Of a stretch of DNA of 64,000 nt, positions 1 through 8,243 are shown piece after piece (the stretch's first letter is position 1; every line of letters begins with the position of its first letter). The translations under genes were made by a program, and so were the position numbers. The stretch lies in contig JBAZPO010000012.1 in NCBI GenBank assembly GCA_041648175.1, forward strand, positions 1 to 64,000. The letters run 5' to 3'. The notes beneath the pieces are model-generated. The model was given only the letters and a program-made list of their open reading frames with translations, ran no database searches and had not been told where the DNA came from. This DNA comes from Desulfobaccales bacterium. GTDB taxonomy: Bacteria; Desulfobacterota; Desulfobaccia; Desulfobaccales; 0-14-0-80-60-11.

Positions 1-74
1 AAGGAATTATCTTGTCAACTTAAAATAGGACATTTGACACAGAAGTCAAGAAAATACCGCTTATATTATATTTT

Positions 75-92
75 AAATGAGAATCATTCGCA
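75..92. promoter_or_regulatory. Fur-box-like site
   Basis: The 15 bases from 78 read TGAGAATCATTCGCA, matching 11 of 14 informative positions of the 7-1-7 Fur consensus. A second similar half (AAAATGATTTTC) follows at about 99-110. The site lies in AT-rich DNA to the left of the tetR promoter and could serve a divergent gene beyond the left edge of the window. Binding by Fur is inference only. Confidence 0.3.
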
Positions 93-141
93 ATAATAAA
101 AATGATTTTCAAACTGATACACTACCGGCTATTCAAAACCA

Positions 142-189
142 TTGACATAGGGAACTTCGAACCGCTATATTAGGGACCGACCGGTCGGT
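142..189 (+). promoter_or_regulatory. Promoter and TetR-type operator of the first tetR gene
   Basis: A -35 TTGACA (142-147) and a -10 TATATT (166-171) are separated by 18 bp. Just downstream, covering the probable transcription start, is the perfect 14-bp palindrome ACCGACCGGTCGGT (176-189). This is the kind of operator bound by TetR regulators of acyl-CoA metabolism. Its position predicts repression of the downstream regulator gene by its own product. A degenerate copy lies at 865-878 before the acyl-CoA dehydrogenase gene, and a related inverted repeat lies before the second tetR gene (11341-11352). Confidence 0.7.
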
Positions 190-213
190 TTCTATCTTGC
201 AGGAGTTCACGCG

Positions 214-798
214 ATGTCACTCAAAGACAGGATTATCCACGAGTCTTTGCGCCAATTTTCCAGCAAAGGTTTCATGAGCACGTCCATCAGTGACATCCTG
301 GAAGCCGTGGGCACTTCCAAAGGCGGGCTTTACAATCACTTCAAGAGCAAAGAGGACCTTTTCTTCGCGGCCCTGAGTGAAGCCCGGAAAATCTGGCGGC
401 AGCGCAATTTGGCCGACTTGGACCGCTGGGAGCGACCCTTGGACAAACTCAAGCAGATCCTGGAGAATTATCGGGATCAATATTTGGCGGACTCGGAAAA
501 CTTTCCGGGAGGTTGTGTCTTTGTCGCCCTGGCGGTGGAATTACACGACCAGCAACCCCACCTGGCCCAAGAAGTGAATGAAGGCTTCGAACGATTCAAG
601 GGCCTGATTAAACGCCTTCTGGACCAAGAAAAGGCAGTCGGCAAGCTGAAAAAGGGTATCGATACCGGCATGGCGGCCGAAGTAATCTTCTCAGGTATTC
701 TGGGGGCTTGCGTCGCGTATACCTCAGACAAATCGAAGGAGAACCTGGATCACACAATCAAAGGCCTTATTGACTTCTTGACCATGATCAGTCTCTGA
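214..798 (+). CDS. TetR/AcrR family transcriptional regulator
   Basis: This is a 194-residue protein of normal TetR size. Residues about 5-50 form the DNA-binding three-helix domain, with the family signature running from TSISDILEAVGTSKGG to LYNHFKSKEDLF. The rest is an all-alpha ligand and dimerisation domain containing the GGCVFVALAVEL segment typical of AcrR-like members. The start ATG follows an AGGAG sequence. Transcription is probably autoregulated through the palindrome at 176-189, and the gene points into the acyl-CoA dehydrogenase/ETF genes, so an acyl-CoA ligand is plausible (inference). The second regulator at 10698-11315 is clearly of the same subfamily. Family assignment is firm; the ligand is unknown. 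Confidence 0.93.
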   Translation: MSLKDRIIHESLRQFSSKGFMSTSISDILEAVGTSKGGLYNHFKSKEDLFFAALSEARKIWRQRNLADLDRWERPLDKLKQILENYRDQYLADSENFPGGCVFVALAVELHDQQPHLAQEVNEGFERFKGLIKRLLDQEKAVGKLKKGIDTGMAAEVIFSGILGACVAYTSDKSKENLDHTIKGLIDFLTMISL

Positions 799-864
799 AA
801 TTTCTTTGTACGCCAGGTCCTCCATCCCTTTCGGAAAAGGCAGAAATTTTTTTAGGCGAAATCG

Positions 865-878
865 GGGGGCCGGTCGGT
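865..878 (+). promoter_or_regulatory. Degenerate copy of the TetR-type operator
   Basis: GGGGGCCGGTCGGT matches the 176-189 palindrome at 10 of 14 positions, with the whole right half (CCGGTCGGT) preserved. It lies 25 bp before the acyl-CoA dehydrogenase start, directly upstream of its ribosome binding site (AGGAGG), where bound repressor would block transcription. Regulation of the dehydrogenase/ETF genes by the upstream TetR protein is inferred. Confidence 0.45.
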
Positions 879-902
879 CTCATCCTAAAAGGAGGTATTT
901 TT

Positions 903-2054
903 ATGGACTTCAAATTTTCGGAAAGAGAAGAGTTGCTCAGAAAATCGGCCAGAGAGTTCGCGGAGAGTGAGATTACCCCCAGAATAGACGCTATGGAAGA
1001 GACCGGGGATTTCTCCATGGACCTTCTGAAGCCCATGGCGAAATTGGGGATCACCGGCATCATTGCCCCCCGGGAGTACGAAGGCATCGGCTTGGGATAT
1101 ATGGCCCGAACCATCGTGCTGGAGGAAATGGCCCGGGTCTGTGCGGCCGTCTCCATGGGGATGCAGGTCCACCACATGGCCATCGCTGCGCTTAAAGATT
1201 TCGGCACTGAGGACCAAAAAAAGAAGTACCTGCCTCCCCTGGCCCGGGGCGAAACCATGGGATGCGTGGCCGTAACCGAACCTTCCGGGGGCTCGGACCT
1301 CTTGGGGATGCAGTCCACCGCCGCACTACAAGGCGATAAATGGGTTTTAAACGGCCGGAAATGCTTCATCACCAATTCCCATACGTCTGATTATTGGGTG
1401 GTCATCGCCAGAACCGGGGAGGGTCCCAAAGGACTTTCGGCCTTCATCGTCGACAAGGAGGCCCCCGGCGCCAAGACGGGGCGAGTGGAGCACAAAGTCG
1501 GACTCCGGGGTTCCAATACCGGCGAACTGGTGTTCGATAATTGCGCCATCCCCCGGGAAAATATCTTGGGCCAGGAAGGCGGCGGCCTGGGGGTAGCCCT
1601 GAAGACCGTCAGTGAAAGCGGCAGAACCGGCATGGCCGCGACCGCCTTGGGGATTCTCCAGGCCTGTTATGAAGAGGCCGCCAAGTTTGCCAGCGAACGG
1701 GTTCTCTACGGCAAACCCATCAGCGCCTTGCAAGCCATCAGCTTTTATGTCGCCGAGATTTACACGGACCTGGAAATTTGTCGGCTCCTGTGCTACCGGG
1801 CCAGTTGGATGAAGGACCAGAATATGCGGTTCGATACCGAAAGCGCCATGGCGAAATCCTACACCTGCGACGCCGCGGCCCGTTGCGCCAAGAAGGCCAT
1901 CGAAATTCACGGAGCCTATGGCATCATGAAAGAATATAAAGTCCAGCGCCTCCTGCGGGATGCCATGGTGACGATCTCCGCGGGCGGCACCGGGGAAATC
2001 GGCAAGGTGGTTATCGGGAGGGCTGCGTTGGCGCCGTACTACAAAAAGGCTTAA
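903..2054 (+). CDS. Acyl-CoA dehydrogenase family protein with atypical active site
   Basis: This 383-residue protein has the three-domain acyl-CoA dehydrogenase fold: an N-terminal helical domain (1-120), a middle beta domain with CVAVTEPSGGSD at 121-132, and a C-terminal helical domain with the FAD/subunit-contact segment around IEIHGAYG. Such enzymes oxidise acyl-CoA to enoyl-CoA and pass electrons to ETF; etfB and etfA follow directly. The usual catalytic glutamate in the YEGT motif is replaced: residues 359-365 read SAGGTGE. The alternative isovaleryl-CoA dehydrogenase position before Arg241 is Gly240. The true base, and so the substrate and even the activity, cannot be assigned. A strong Shine-Dalgarno AGGAGG precedes the ATG. 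Confidence 0.9.
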   Translation: MDFKFSEREELLRKSAREFAESEITPRIDAMEETGDFSMDLLKPMAKLGITGIIAPREYEGIGLGYMARTIVLEEMARVCAAVSMGMQVHHMAIAALKDFGTEDQKKKYLPPLARGETMGCVAVTEPSGGSDLLGMQSTAALQGDKWVLNGRKCFITNSHTSDYWVVIARTGEGPKGLSAFIVDKEAPGAKTGRVEHKVGLRGSNTGELVFDNCAIPRENILGQEGGGLGVALKTVSESGRTGMAATALGILQACYEEAAKFASERVLYGKPISALQAISFYVAEIYTDLEICRLLCYRASWMKDQNMRFDTESAMAKSYTCDAAARCAKKAIEIHGAYGIMKEYKVQRLLRDAMVTISAGGTGEIGKVVIGRAALAPYYKKA

Positions 2055-2066
2055 GAGCCAGGAACT

Positions 2067-2864
2067 ATGAAAAGAGTAATTGTTTGCCTCAAGCCGGTCC
2101 CGGACCCGAAGGCCTGGGACCGGCTGGCGATGGACCCTGTGACCAAGACGTTGATACGCGAGGGCATTCCCAGTGTAATCAATCCCTTGGACAAGCATGC
2201 CCTGGAAGCCGCCCTGGAAATCAAGGACGCTCGCGGTGCCGAAGTGGTTCTCCTTACCATGGCCCCCACCTCAACTCTGCCGGTATTACGTGAAGCCCTG
2301 GCCTTGGGAGCCGACCGGGCGGTGCTGCTCTCGGACCAGTGGTTCGCCGGCTCTGACACCCTGGCGACTTCCCGGATTCTGGCTGCGGCCATCCGCCGCC
2401 TTGCGCCCTTTGACCTGATCTGTTGCGGCAATTTCACCCTGGACGGCTCCACCGCCCAGGTGCCTTCCCAAATTGCCGAGTTCCTACAGGTTCCTAATAT
2501 CATGCACGTAAGCCGCATGGAACTCAGGCCAGCCGGGCAGTTGGTGATAACTCAAAAGATCGAACACGGCTCGGTTAAGTTTTCAGCCGCCCCTCCCCTG
2601 CTGCTCTCTTTCACCAAGGAAGCCAATAAGCCGCGCTATAGTTCTTTCCTTGAAATCCTGGCCGCAGAAGACCGGGAGATCACCATATGGTCCAATGCCG
2701 ACCTGCAATTGGGCGCCGGGCTTATCGGTTTGGGAGGCTCCCCCACCCAAATGGCCGATCTGCTGGTGCGTCAAAAAGTGCGCCAGAGCCTACGCCTCAC
2801 GGGCGGCCCGGAGGAGATTGCCAAGCAGTTGGCAGACAAGATAAGTCAGATGGGAATAATTTAA
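2067..2864 (+). CDS. etfB: Electron transfer flavoprotein beta subunit
   Basis: This 265-residue protein starts with KRVIVCLKPVPDP and carries the nucleotide (AMP)-binding beta-subunit core, with ALALGADRAVLL and, further on, GNFTLDGSTAQVP. The beta-subunit signature EANKPRYSSF lies near residues 184-193. With EtfA it forms the soluble heterodimer that carries single electrons from acyl-CoA dehydrogenases to a membrane oxidoreductase, or works in electron bifurcation. It begins 12 bp after the dehydrogenase stop codon, so the two are almost certainly co-transcribed. The 163-bp gap to etfA holds an inverted repeat. Confidence 0.95.
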   Translation: MKRVIVCLKPVPDPKAWDRLAMDPVTKTLIREGIPSVINPLDKHALEAALEIKDARGAEVVLLTMAPTSTLPVLREALALGADRAVLLSDQWFAGSDTLATSRILAAAIRRLAPFDLICCGNFTLDGSTAQVPSQIAEFLQVPNIMHVSRMELRPAGQLVITQKIEHGSVKFSAAPPLLLSFTKEANKPRYSSFLEILAAEDREITIWSNADLQLGAGLIGLGGSPTQMADLLVRQKVRQSLRLTGGPEEIAKQLADKISQMGII

Positions 2865-2871
2865 GCAAGCG

Positions 2872-2988
2872 TTCAGCAGTCAGCTATCAGCTATCCGCAA
2901 AAACAAAGAGTTAGCATTTGGGTCCAAGATGGTAGAGTTGCTGTAATAATGCAACCGGTTGTTTTAATTTACAAAGCTGACTGCTGAA
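2872..2988. repeat. Inverted repeat between etfB and etfA
   Basis: The arms TTCAGCAGTCAGCT (2872-2885) and AGCTGACTGCTGAA (2975-2988) are perfect complements separated by about 90 bp. Variants of the same CAGCTGAAAGCTGA-type sequence occur near 9419-9445 and 51468-51485, so this is one of several dispersed intergenic repeat families in this genome. Confidence 0.7.
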
Positions 2989-3027
2989 AGCTGAACCCTT
3001 CCTCATTTAACAGGAACATGTAACTCA

Positions 3028-4032
3028 ATGGAAAAACCGCAAATTTGGGTATTCATGGAGCAGCGGGGCGGGGTGCTGCACGATGTCGGTTTGGAGCTGC
3101 TGGGCAAGGCCCGGGAGCTGGCCGCGGCCTCGGGAAGTACGGTGGCTGCCTTGCTGTTGGGCGCCGACGTGGCGCCCTTGGCCGACCGGGTTATCGCCCA
3201 TGGAGCCGATACGGTCCTAGTCGCTGAACATCCTGGCCTGGAACCGTATCGCCTTTTGCCGTATACCGCGGTCTTGGCCAAGGCCTGCCGGGAACATCAG
3301 CCGTCAATTTTGCTGTTTGGGGCTACCAGCCTGGGCGTGGAACTGGCCCCCCGCCTGGCGGCGCGCCTTAATACCGGCCTTTCCGCCCACTGTATCGATC
3401 TGCAGTTGGATGCAGATGGGAACCTCTTGCAGATGGTTCCGGGCTGGGGCGGCGGCGTTGTGGCTACCATCCGTTGTCCGCAACATCGCCCCCAAATGGC
3501 CACGGTGATGCCGGGAGTTATGAAAAAAATCTTACCGTCCCCGCGGCCCGGCCGGGTTATTAATTTGGCCGTGGGAAATGACCTGGACGACTCAGGTCCC
3601 AAGGTCCTGGAAGTGCAACGGGAGGAATCCCGGGCACTGCCCCTGGAGACGGCTGAGGTGGTGGTAGCAGGGGGCTGGGGGGTCGGGGGGCCTGACGGCT
3701 GGAAACTGGTGGAAGAGTTGGCGGGATTGTTGGGCGGTGCGGTGGGAGCCACCCGGCCGCCGGTAGACGAGGGCTGGGCCCGTGATGAGCAGATGATCGG
3801 CCAGAGCGGCAAAACCGTCCGGCCCCGTCTTTATATCGGAGTGGGCATCTCCGGGATGTCGCACCATGTGGTGGGTATGGAGGGCTCGGAGCTGGTGGTG
3901 GCCATTAACTCAGACCCCCATGCCCCCCTCTTTGAGCTGGCGGATATCTGTATTGTCGGAGATTTCCGCGAGATTCTCCCCCCGTTGCTGGAGGAAATCC
4001 GCCACCGGCTCGGGGCTCATAAGTCGAATTGA
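3028..4032 (+). CDS. etfA: Electron transfer flavoprotein alpha subunit
   Basis: This 334-residue protein has an N-terminal alpha/beta domain (about 1-195) and the C-terminal FAD-binding domain. The latter is marked by the motif GQSGKTVRPRLYIGVGISG around residues 256-274 and by AINSDPHAPLFELAD near 292-306. It pairs with the EtfB encoded upstream to form the ETF that accepts electrons from the acyl-CoA dehydrogenase of this cluster. Its length matches the family and it has no ferredoxin-like extension. The start ATG lies in a weak Shine-Dalgarno context after the intergenic inverted repeat, so translation may be less efficient than that of etfB. Confidence 0.95.
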   Translation: MEKPQIWVFMEQRGGVLHDVGLELLGKARELAAASGSTVAALLLGADVAPLADRVIAHGADTVLVAEHPGLEPYRLLPYTAVLAKACREHQPSILLFGATSLGVELAPRLAARLNTGLSAHCIDLQLDADGNLLQMVPGWGGGVVATIRCPQHRPQMATVMPGVMKKILPSPRPGRVINLAVGNDLDDSGPKVLEVQREESRALPLETAEVVVAGGWGVGGPDGWKLVEELAGLLGGAVGATRPPVDEGWARDEQMIGQSGKTVRPRLYIGVGISGMSHHVVGMEGSELVVAINSDPHAPLFELADICIVGDFREILPPLLEEIRHRLGAHKSN

Positions 4033-4124
4033 TCTGGCTTTGACACTCTCATGGCTGCGCTTGATCGCGTGCTCCAGGTGAGGCGGGATTTTACCCCTGC
4101 CTGAGTGGGGGGGTTCACGAGACC

Positions 4125-4673
4125 CTATTTCAATTCCGAGATGGTAAATACTGCCTCCACATCGGCGACCTCTTGGGCCACCGCCTCTTTGCCCCCTTCC
4201 TCCCGGTCCACCAGAATCAGCACCTTGACCACTGTCAGGCCGAAATTCCGGGCCGCAGTGATGGCCCGTAAGGCGGAGCCGCCGGTGGTCACCACGTCTT
4301 CGACGATTACCGCCCGATCCCCGGGTTCCACGTCACCCACCAACAGCCCCCCAGTGCCGTGCTCCTTGGGCCGGTGACGCACCGAAAAGGCGTTAATGGG
4401 CTGCCCCTTTAAAAAGCTGGTCAGGGCCGTGGCGTGAGCGATAGGGTCCGCCCCCATGGTGAGGCCACCGATGGCGTGAACTTTCAGGTCCCGGATCAGG
4501 TCGAAAAATACTTCGCCGACGAGGGCCAGGCCCTCAGCATTGTGGGTGGTGGGCCGGCAATCGATATAGTAAGGACTCTCCCGGCCACTCACCAGCTTGA
4601 AGGGCTTATCAGGGCTGTACCGGAAAGATTTTTCCCGGAGGATTTCCAAGAGCTGCCGGCGCATGTTCAACAT
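4125..4673 (-). CDS. pyrE: Orotate phosphoribosyltransferase
   Basis: This 182-residue enzyme would convert orotate and PRPP to orotidine 5'-monophosphate in pyrimidine synthesis. The PRPP-binding loop is visible as VIVEDVVTTGGSA (residues about 121-133). The dimer-loop catalytic region is RHRPKEHGTGG (about 99-109). The N-terminal KLVSGRESPYYIDCR segment fits the PyrE family. The ATG at 4673 is preceded by AAGGAGAGG at good spacing. It is last in a minus-strand series (trpS to pyrE). A 29-bp palindromic repeat lies between it and the NUDIX gene. Confidence 0.94.
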   Translation of the reverse strand: MLNMRRQLLEILREKSFRYSPDKPFKLVSGRESPYYIDCRPTTHNAEGLALVGEVFFDLIRDLKVHAIGGLTMGADPIAHATALTSFLKGQPINAFSVRHRPKEHGTGGLLVGDVEPGDRAVIVEDVVTTGGSALRAITAARNFGLTVVKVLILVDREEGGKEAVAQEVADVEAVFTISELK

Positions 4674-4706
4674 TCTGCATCCTCTCCTTTACTGAAAAGT
4701 CCAGCC

Positions 4707-4735
4707 GTAGAGGTGGGTTTAAAACCCGCCCCTAC
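4707..4735. repeat. 29-bp palindrome of the GTAGGGGCGGGTTT family
   Basis: The two arms GTAGAGGTGGGTTT and AAACCCGCCCCTAC flank a single base. A near-identical, fully palindromic copy is present at 51907-51935. Both lie in short gaps between genes on the minus strand. The sequence can form a strong hairpin but lacks a T-run, so a role as terminator is uncertain. Confidence 0.75.
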
Positions 4736-4740
4736 AAGAC

Positions 4741-5274
4741 TTAGCGACAATCGATTCCGCGGCATTGGGCAATATACTCGCGGAGAGCTTCTTTAGTGGA
4801 AGAAAAGGCGATCTGGGGCCAGGGAATTTCCGAGAGCTTGAACAGCCGGGCTTCCAGGGTCTCGTCTCCGGCCGTGAGTTCCCCGGACACATACTCCGTC
4901 AGGTAGGCCGCGATGATAGTGCGATGGTTCGGGTAAGAGTAGATATTAAGCAGCCTCAAGGGCCGCACGGTCAGAAGGGTCTCCTCGTGGGTTTCCCGGA
5001 CTACGGCCTCCTCCACCACTTCCCCCAGGTCCACAAACCCTCCGGGCACCACCCAGAGACCGTAGCCCGGCTCGATGGCCCGGCGGACCATGACCACGCC
5101 CTCGGCCATGGGGATCACAGCGATGACCGACAACTTAGGATCAATATAAAAAATAAAACCACAAGCGGTGCATACCAGACGCCGGGGCTCCTGGGGCTTG
5201 ACCTGGCGTTTTTCCAGCCGGCCGCCGCACTGGGGGCAAAATTTATATGTGGCTATTTCCTGGATGCCAATCAT
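4741..5274 (-). CDS. NUDIX hydrolase with N-terminal zinc ribbon
   Basis: This 177-residue protein has two CxxC pairs, FCPQCGG and VCTACGF, at residues about 12-40, a zinc-ribbon arrangement seen in NADH-pyrophosphatase-like NUDIX proteins. A NUDIX domain follows. The NUDIX box runs from GGFVDLGE through RETHEET, residues about 97-120, with all metal-binding acidic residues. The conserved glycine after the second EE is replaced by Leu (EETLL), a small departure from the consensus. The family hydrolyses nucleoside diphosphates linked to another group; the actual substrate cannot be told. It lies between pyrE and the site-2 protease on the same strand. Confidence 0.88.
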   Translation of the reverse strand: MIGIQEIATYKFCPQCGGRLEKRQVKPQEPRRLVCTACGFIFYIDPKLSVIAVIPMAEGVVMVRRAIEPGYGLWVVPGGFVDLGEVVEEAVVRETHEETLLTVRPLRLLNIYSYPNHRTIIAAYLTEYVSGELTAGDETLEARLFKLSEIPWPQIAFSSTKEALREYIAQCRGIDCR

Positions 5275-5338
5275 TGCTCCCTGCCTTAAACAATCATTCC
5301 AAGGGGACGCTGCCTGCCCAACTTGCCGCTGGCTGCCA

Positions 5339-6268
5339 TTAGTTCAGGACAAAGGGCGCCGGGGAAAAGGTGAGCGCAAAAACTACGATGGTGATGATTC
5401 CAAGGATGCGGCGGCGCCGGTCCAGGGGCAGCCAGTAGAGATATGGCGGCGGGTGGCGCCAGCCCAGAAGAGTCAAGAGTACGGCCCACATGAGCCAGCC
5501 CTGCCAGAATATTACCCCGCAGATTACCAAAAGCCCGATAGCGCCCAGGGAGATATAGCGATGGCAGGAGGGGAACAGGGCGTAGGTCACGTGCCCCCCG
5601 TCCAACTGCCCCACCGGCATCAGGTTGAGGGCCGTCACCAAAAGGCCGATCCAGCCGGCAAAGGCCACGGGGTGCAGGATGACATTTTCGCTGGGCGTCA
5701 GGTGGCCCAGGGCCAGCCAACTCAGCAGTTTGAATAACAAGGGTTCCCCCAGGGTCAACCCTTCATCCCCGCCACCGAAGACGGTGACGGTGGATAATTT
5801 CAACCCCACGAGGATGACCGGGATGGAGATCAGGACCCCAGCCAAAGGACCGGCGCAGCCCACGTCCAGCAAGGCCCGCTTGTCCCGGATGGGGGAACGG
5901 ATGCGGATAAAGGCCCCAAAGGTGCCGATAATGAAGGGAATGGGTGGCGCCGGGATGAAATAGGGCAGGGTCACGTCCAGGTGGTGCTTCCGGGAAATCA
6001 AGTAATGGCCCATCTCGTGGGTGCCAAGGATCAGCAGCAGAGTTAAGGAAAACGGGATGCCTTTATAGAGCAGACCAGGGGTTTCCAGGGGATTGACCCC
6101 TTGCTGGAGGGCCCCGGCGACAATAGTAGTGGCCAGCGTGGCCAGTAACAACACCACGTGCAGCCAGAGCCGGGGCGGCCGAGGAGCCGATGCGGGCGGC
6201 ATAAACTCCTGTCCCCAGTAGGGCTCCGGGGGCCTCGAAGGTTCCAACGGTCTCCCCTCCGGATTCAC
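5339..6268 (-). CDS. Site-2 protease family (M50) membrane metalloprotease
   Basis: This 309-residue multi-pass membrane protein has the zinc-protease motif GTHEMGHYL (HExxH, about residues 81-89) in one helix. The second metal-ligand motif, LNLMPVGQLDGGH (about 213-225), is in a later helix, as in intramembrane site-2 proteases. The first 30 residues are proline-rich and cytoplasmic. This subfamily is common in deltaproteobacteria and resembles plant EGY proteases; no PDZ domain is present. The start codon overlaps the rluB stop by 4 bp, so the two are translationally coupled. The substrate is unknown. Confidence 0.9.
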   Translation of the reverse strand: MNPEGRPLEPSRPPEPYWGQEFMPPASAPRPPRLWLHVVLLLATLATTIVAGALQQGVNPLETPGLLYKGIPFSLTLLLILGTHEMGHYLISRKHHLDVTLPYFIPAPPIPFIIGTFGAFIRIRSPIRDKRALLDVGCAGPLAGVLISIPVILVGLKLSTVTVFGGGDEGLTLGEPLLFKLLSWLALGHLTPSENVILHPVAFAGWIGLLVTALNLMPVGQLDGGHVTYALFPSCHRYISLGAIGLLVICGVIFWQGWLMWAVLLTLLGWRHPPPYLYWLPLDRRRRILGIITIVVFALTFSPAPFVLN

Positions 6269-6999
6269 GGTAATTCCACCCCTGCCTTTAAGGCCTGTAC
6301 TTCCCGCCTGGTGAGCTCCCGAAATTTTCCCCGAGGCAACCCTTCCAGCCGTAACGGGCCGAAGGCGATGCGCTTCAATTTCAGCACCGGGTGCCCCACT
6401 TGCTCCATCAAGCGCTTGATCAGATGATACCGCCCTTCATGTACAGTGATTTCCAAGACCGTTTTTTCCGGCTCCCGCTTGATCACCGCCACTTCCGGGT
6501 AAACAAAACGACCGTCCAGGTCCATCCCCGCGGCCATTTGCCGCAAGGTTTCGCGACTCACCTCGCCTTCCACCGTCACCCGGTAGGTCCGGGGGACCTG
6601 GAAGCTGGGATGAGTCAGGCGATAGGCCAGTTCGCCGTCGTTGGTGAGAAGCAAAAGCCCCGTGGCGTCGTAGTCCAGGCGTCCCACGGGATAGAGCCGA
6701 TCCGTCCTGGCGCCTAACAACTCCGTGACTATCCGCCGCCCTTCGGGGTCCCGGGTGGTGCAGACATACCCGGAGGGCTTGTGCAGCATAACGGTAACCA
6801 GCGCGCCCTGCACCTTGACGGCGCGTCCATCGACCTTGACCTCGTCCCGGTCAGGATCGACTTTAACCCCCATCGCGGTGACCACCTGGCCGTTGACGGC
6901 TACCCGCCCGGCTTGGATAATCTCCTCCGCAGCCCGCCGGGAAGCCACCCCGGCCCGGGCGAGAAATTTTTGGAGGCGTTCCGGCGGACTGTTACTCAT
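6265..6999 (-). CDS. rluB: 23S rRNA pseudouridine synthase, RluB/RsuA family
   Basis: This 244-residue protein has an N-terminal S4 RNA-binding domain (about residues 8-68: LQKFLARAGVASRRAAEE). A RsuA/RluB-type catalytic domain follows, with the active-site aspartate in GRLDYDATGLLLLTNDG (about 102-118). It would isomerise a uridine of 23S rRNA (helix 89-90 region in E. coli RluB). RluB is preferred over RsuA or RluE on S4-domain and motif appearance, but the exact site is inferred. Its start overlaps the stop of the upstream SGNH gene by 4 bp and its stop overlaps the protease start by 4 bp. Confidence 0.9.
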   Translation of the reverse strand: MSNSPPERLQKFLARAGVASRRAAEEIIQAGRVAVNGQVVTAMGVKVDPDRDEVKVDGRAVKVQGALVTVMLHKPSGYVCTTRDPEGRRIVTELLGARTDRLYPVGRLDYDATGLLLLTNDGELAYRLTHPSFQVPRTYRVTVEGEVSRETLRQMAAGMDLDGRFVYPEVAVIKREPEKTVLEITVHEGRYHLIKRLMEQVGHPVLKLKRIAFGPLRLEGLPRGKFRELTRREVQALKAGVELP

Positions 7000-8186
7000 C
7001 TCTTCTCGTTTTGGGCAGGATGGTGAGGCAAGGACGGATTTATCAAAGCCTTTTCCAGAGCTATATCATTGTGGCCAAATTCCGCCATTACGTGTGGCTC
7101 AAGTTTTTGATATATTATATCTGAAACTTTCTGAGCACCTATGTTAGTAAAATGATGCCAATCATAAAAATATTGAGAACTTTTCGGCATCTCGATTGCT
7201 AAGTCAATCAATAACACCTTATAATTTGAAGAAACTATCCGCGTAATTTGATTGTATTGTTCCAATAATTGCCATTCAGCCCTGCCGTTGATATCACCAT
7301 ACTTGACAGTTGCTAAATTTACCCCGGTAACCTCATCAATGCCGGTTCCATAAAGAGATGGTTGAGTAACTAAAACTGGTTCAACTGAATTTTCTTTACA
7401 AACCTCAATTAATCTTGACAATCGCTTTCTATAAGAATCCAAATATTTCTCTTTATGTATTTTAATCAATTTATTTATATCGTCATCTTTAACATCAACA
7501 CTTTCTATTTGTTTTAAATCAATATTACTATGTGTAACTCCCATTCGCTTAGCTTGCCAATATCTATACAGATTAAGTATAAAGTAACACAATTCGCTTT
7601 TCATTATGATTTTTTTTATTGTTGATGAATATATGCTTGATGAAGATTTACTGATAATATATCTATCATGATCTGCTTCATTTTGTAACCCTACATCATT
7701 AATGCCAACAAGAAAAATAATTATATTTGGCTTTATTTTTAATAAATAATCTTCTAGTAGAACTAAATGTCCAAAAGTAGAACAACCATCTAAGCCGGCA
7801 TTATTAATCCATAGATTAGGGAAGACGCTTCTTAGTTTTCTCCCCAAGTCTTCAGTCCAGGTCTTGCTATCAGATAAATAGAGACATTCTGTAGTACTTC
7901 CCCCAACTGTAATAATTCTCAGATAATGAGAAAATTCTTGTGGCGGCTCTTCTCCCCTAAAACCCAAACTATTTTTTTTATGAATTACGACTTTGTCTAG
8001 TTTTTCTATTTTGTCATTATTAATCACATAATTTTGGTTTGTTTTTAAAACAATCTTATTCCCTCTTACCCTGAATTCAATAGGCTGCCATAACCTGAGA
8101 GTAGCTTCCGCTATTAAAAGGGCGACTATCAACCCAATGAAAAATGTCAGAGCATTTTTTAAATAATTTTCCAAATTCCACGCCAT
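6996..8186 (-). CDS. Membrane-anchored SGNH/GDSL-type hydrolase, AT-rich
   Basis: This 396-residue protein has one N-terminal transmembrane helix (about 10-30) and an extracytoplasmic SGNH-fold domain. The blocks visible are VGGSTTE (nucleophile serine), NNAG, GIND (block III) and DWHHFT (block V, Asp-His). Such anchored SGNH proteins often act as esterases or acyltransferases on cell-surface polysaccharide, but the substrate is unknown. The gene is much richer in A+T and in Asn, Lys and Ile codons than both neighbours, apart from its last 30 or so codons. It nevertheless ends in a 4-bp overlap with rluB. This suggests acquisition by transfer into the trpS-rluB operon. Confidence 0.85.
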   Translation of the reverse strand: MAWNLENYLKNALTFFIGLIVALLIAEATLRLWQPIEFRVRGNKIVLKTNQNYVINNDKIEKLDKVVIHKKNSLGFRGEEPPQEFSHYLRIITVGGSTTECLYLSDSKTWTEDLGRKLRSVFPNLWINNAGLDGCSTFGHLVLLEDYLLKIKPNIIIFLVGINDVGLQNEADHDRYIISKSSSSIYSSTIKKIIMKSELCYFILNLYRYWQAKRMGVTHSNIDLKQIESVDVKDDDINKLIKIHKEKYLDSYRKRLSRLIEVCKENSVEPVLVTQPSLYGTGIDEVTGVNLATVKYGDINGRAEWQLLEQYNQITRIVSSNYKVLLIDLAIEMPKSSQYFYDWHHFTNIGAQKVSDIIYQKLEPHVMAEFGHNDIALEKALINPSLPHHPAQNEKR

Positions 8187-8243
8187 GGTCTCTGGCCGGG
8201 AAAGCCGACAAAATTTCCCTCGCCGGCCTTCCCTCCAACGACC

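Noticed and set aside
5286..5720. Overlapping minus-strand frame across the site-2 protease gene
   Set aside because: Proline/glycine-rich shadow of the real protease frame, which has clear metalloprotease motifs and coupled start.
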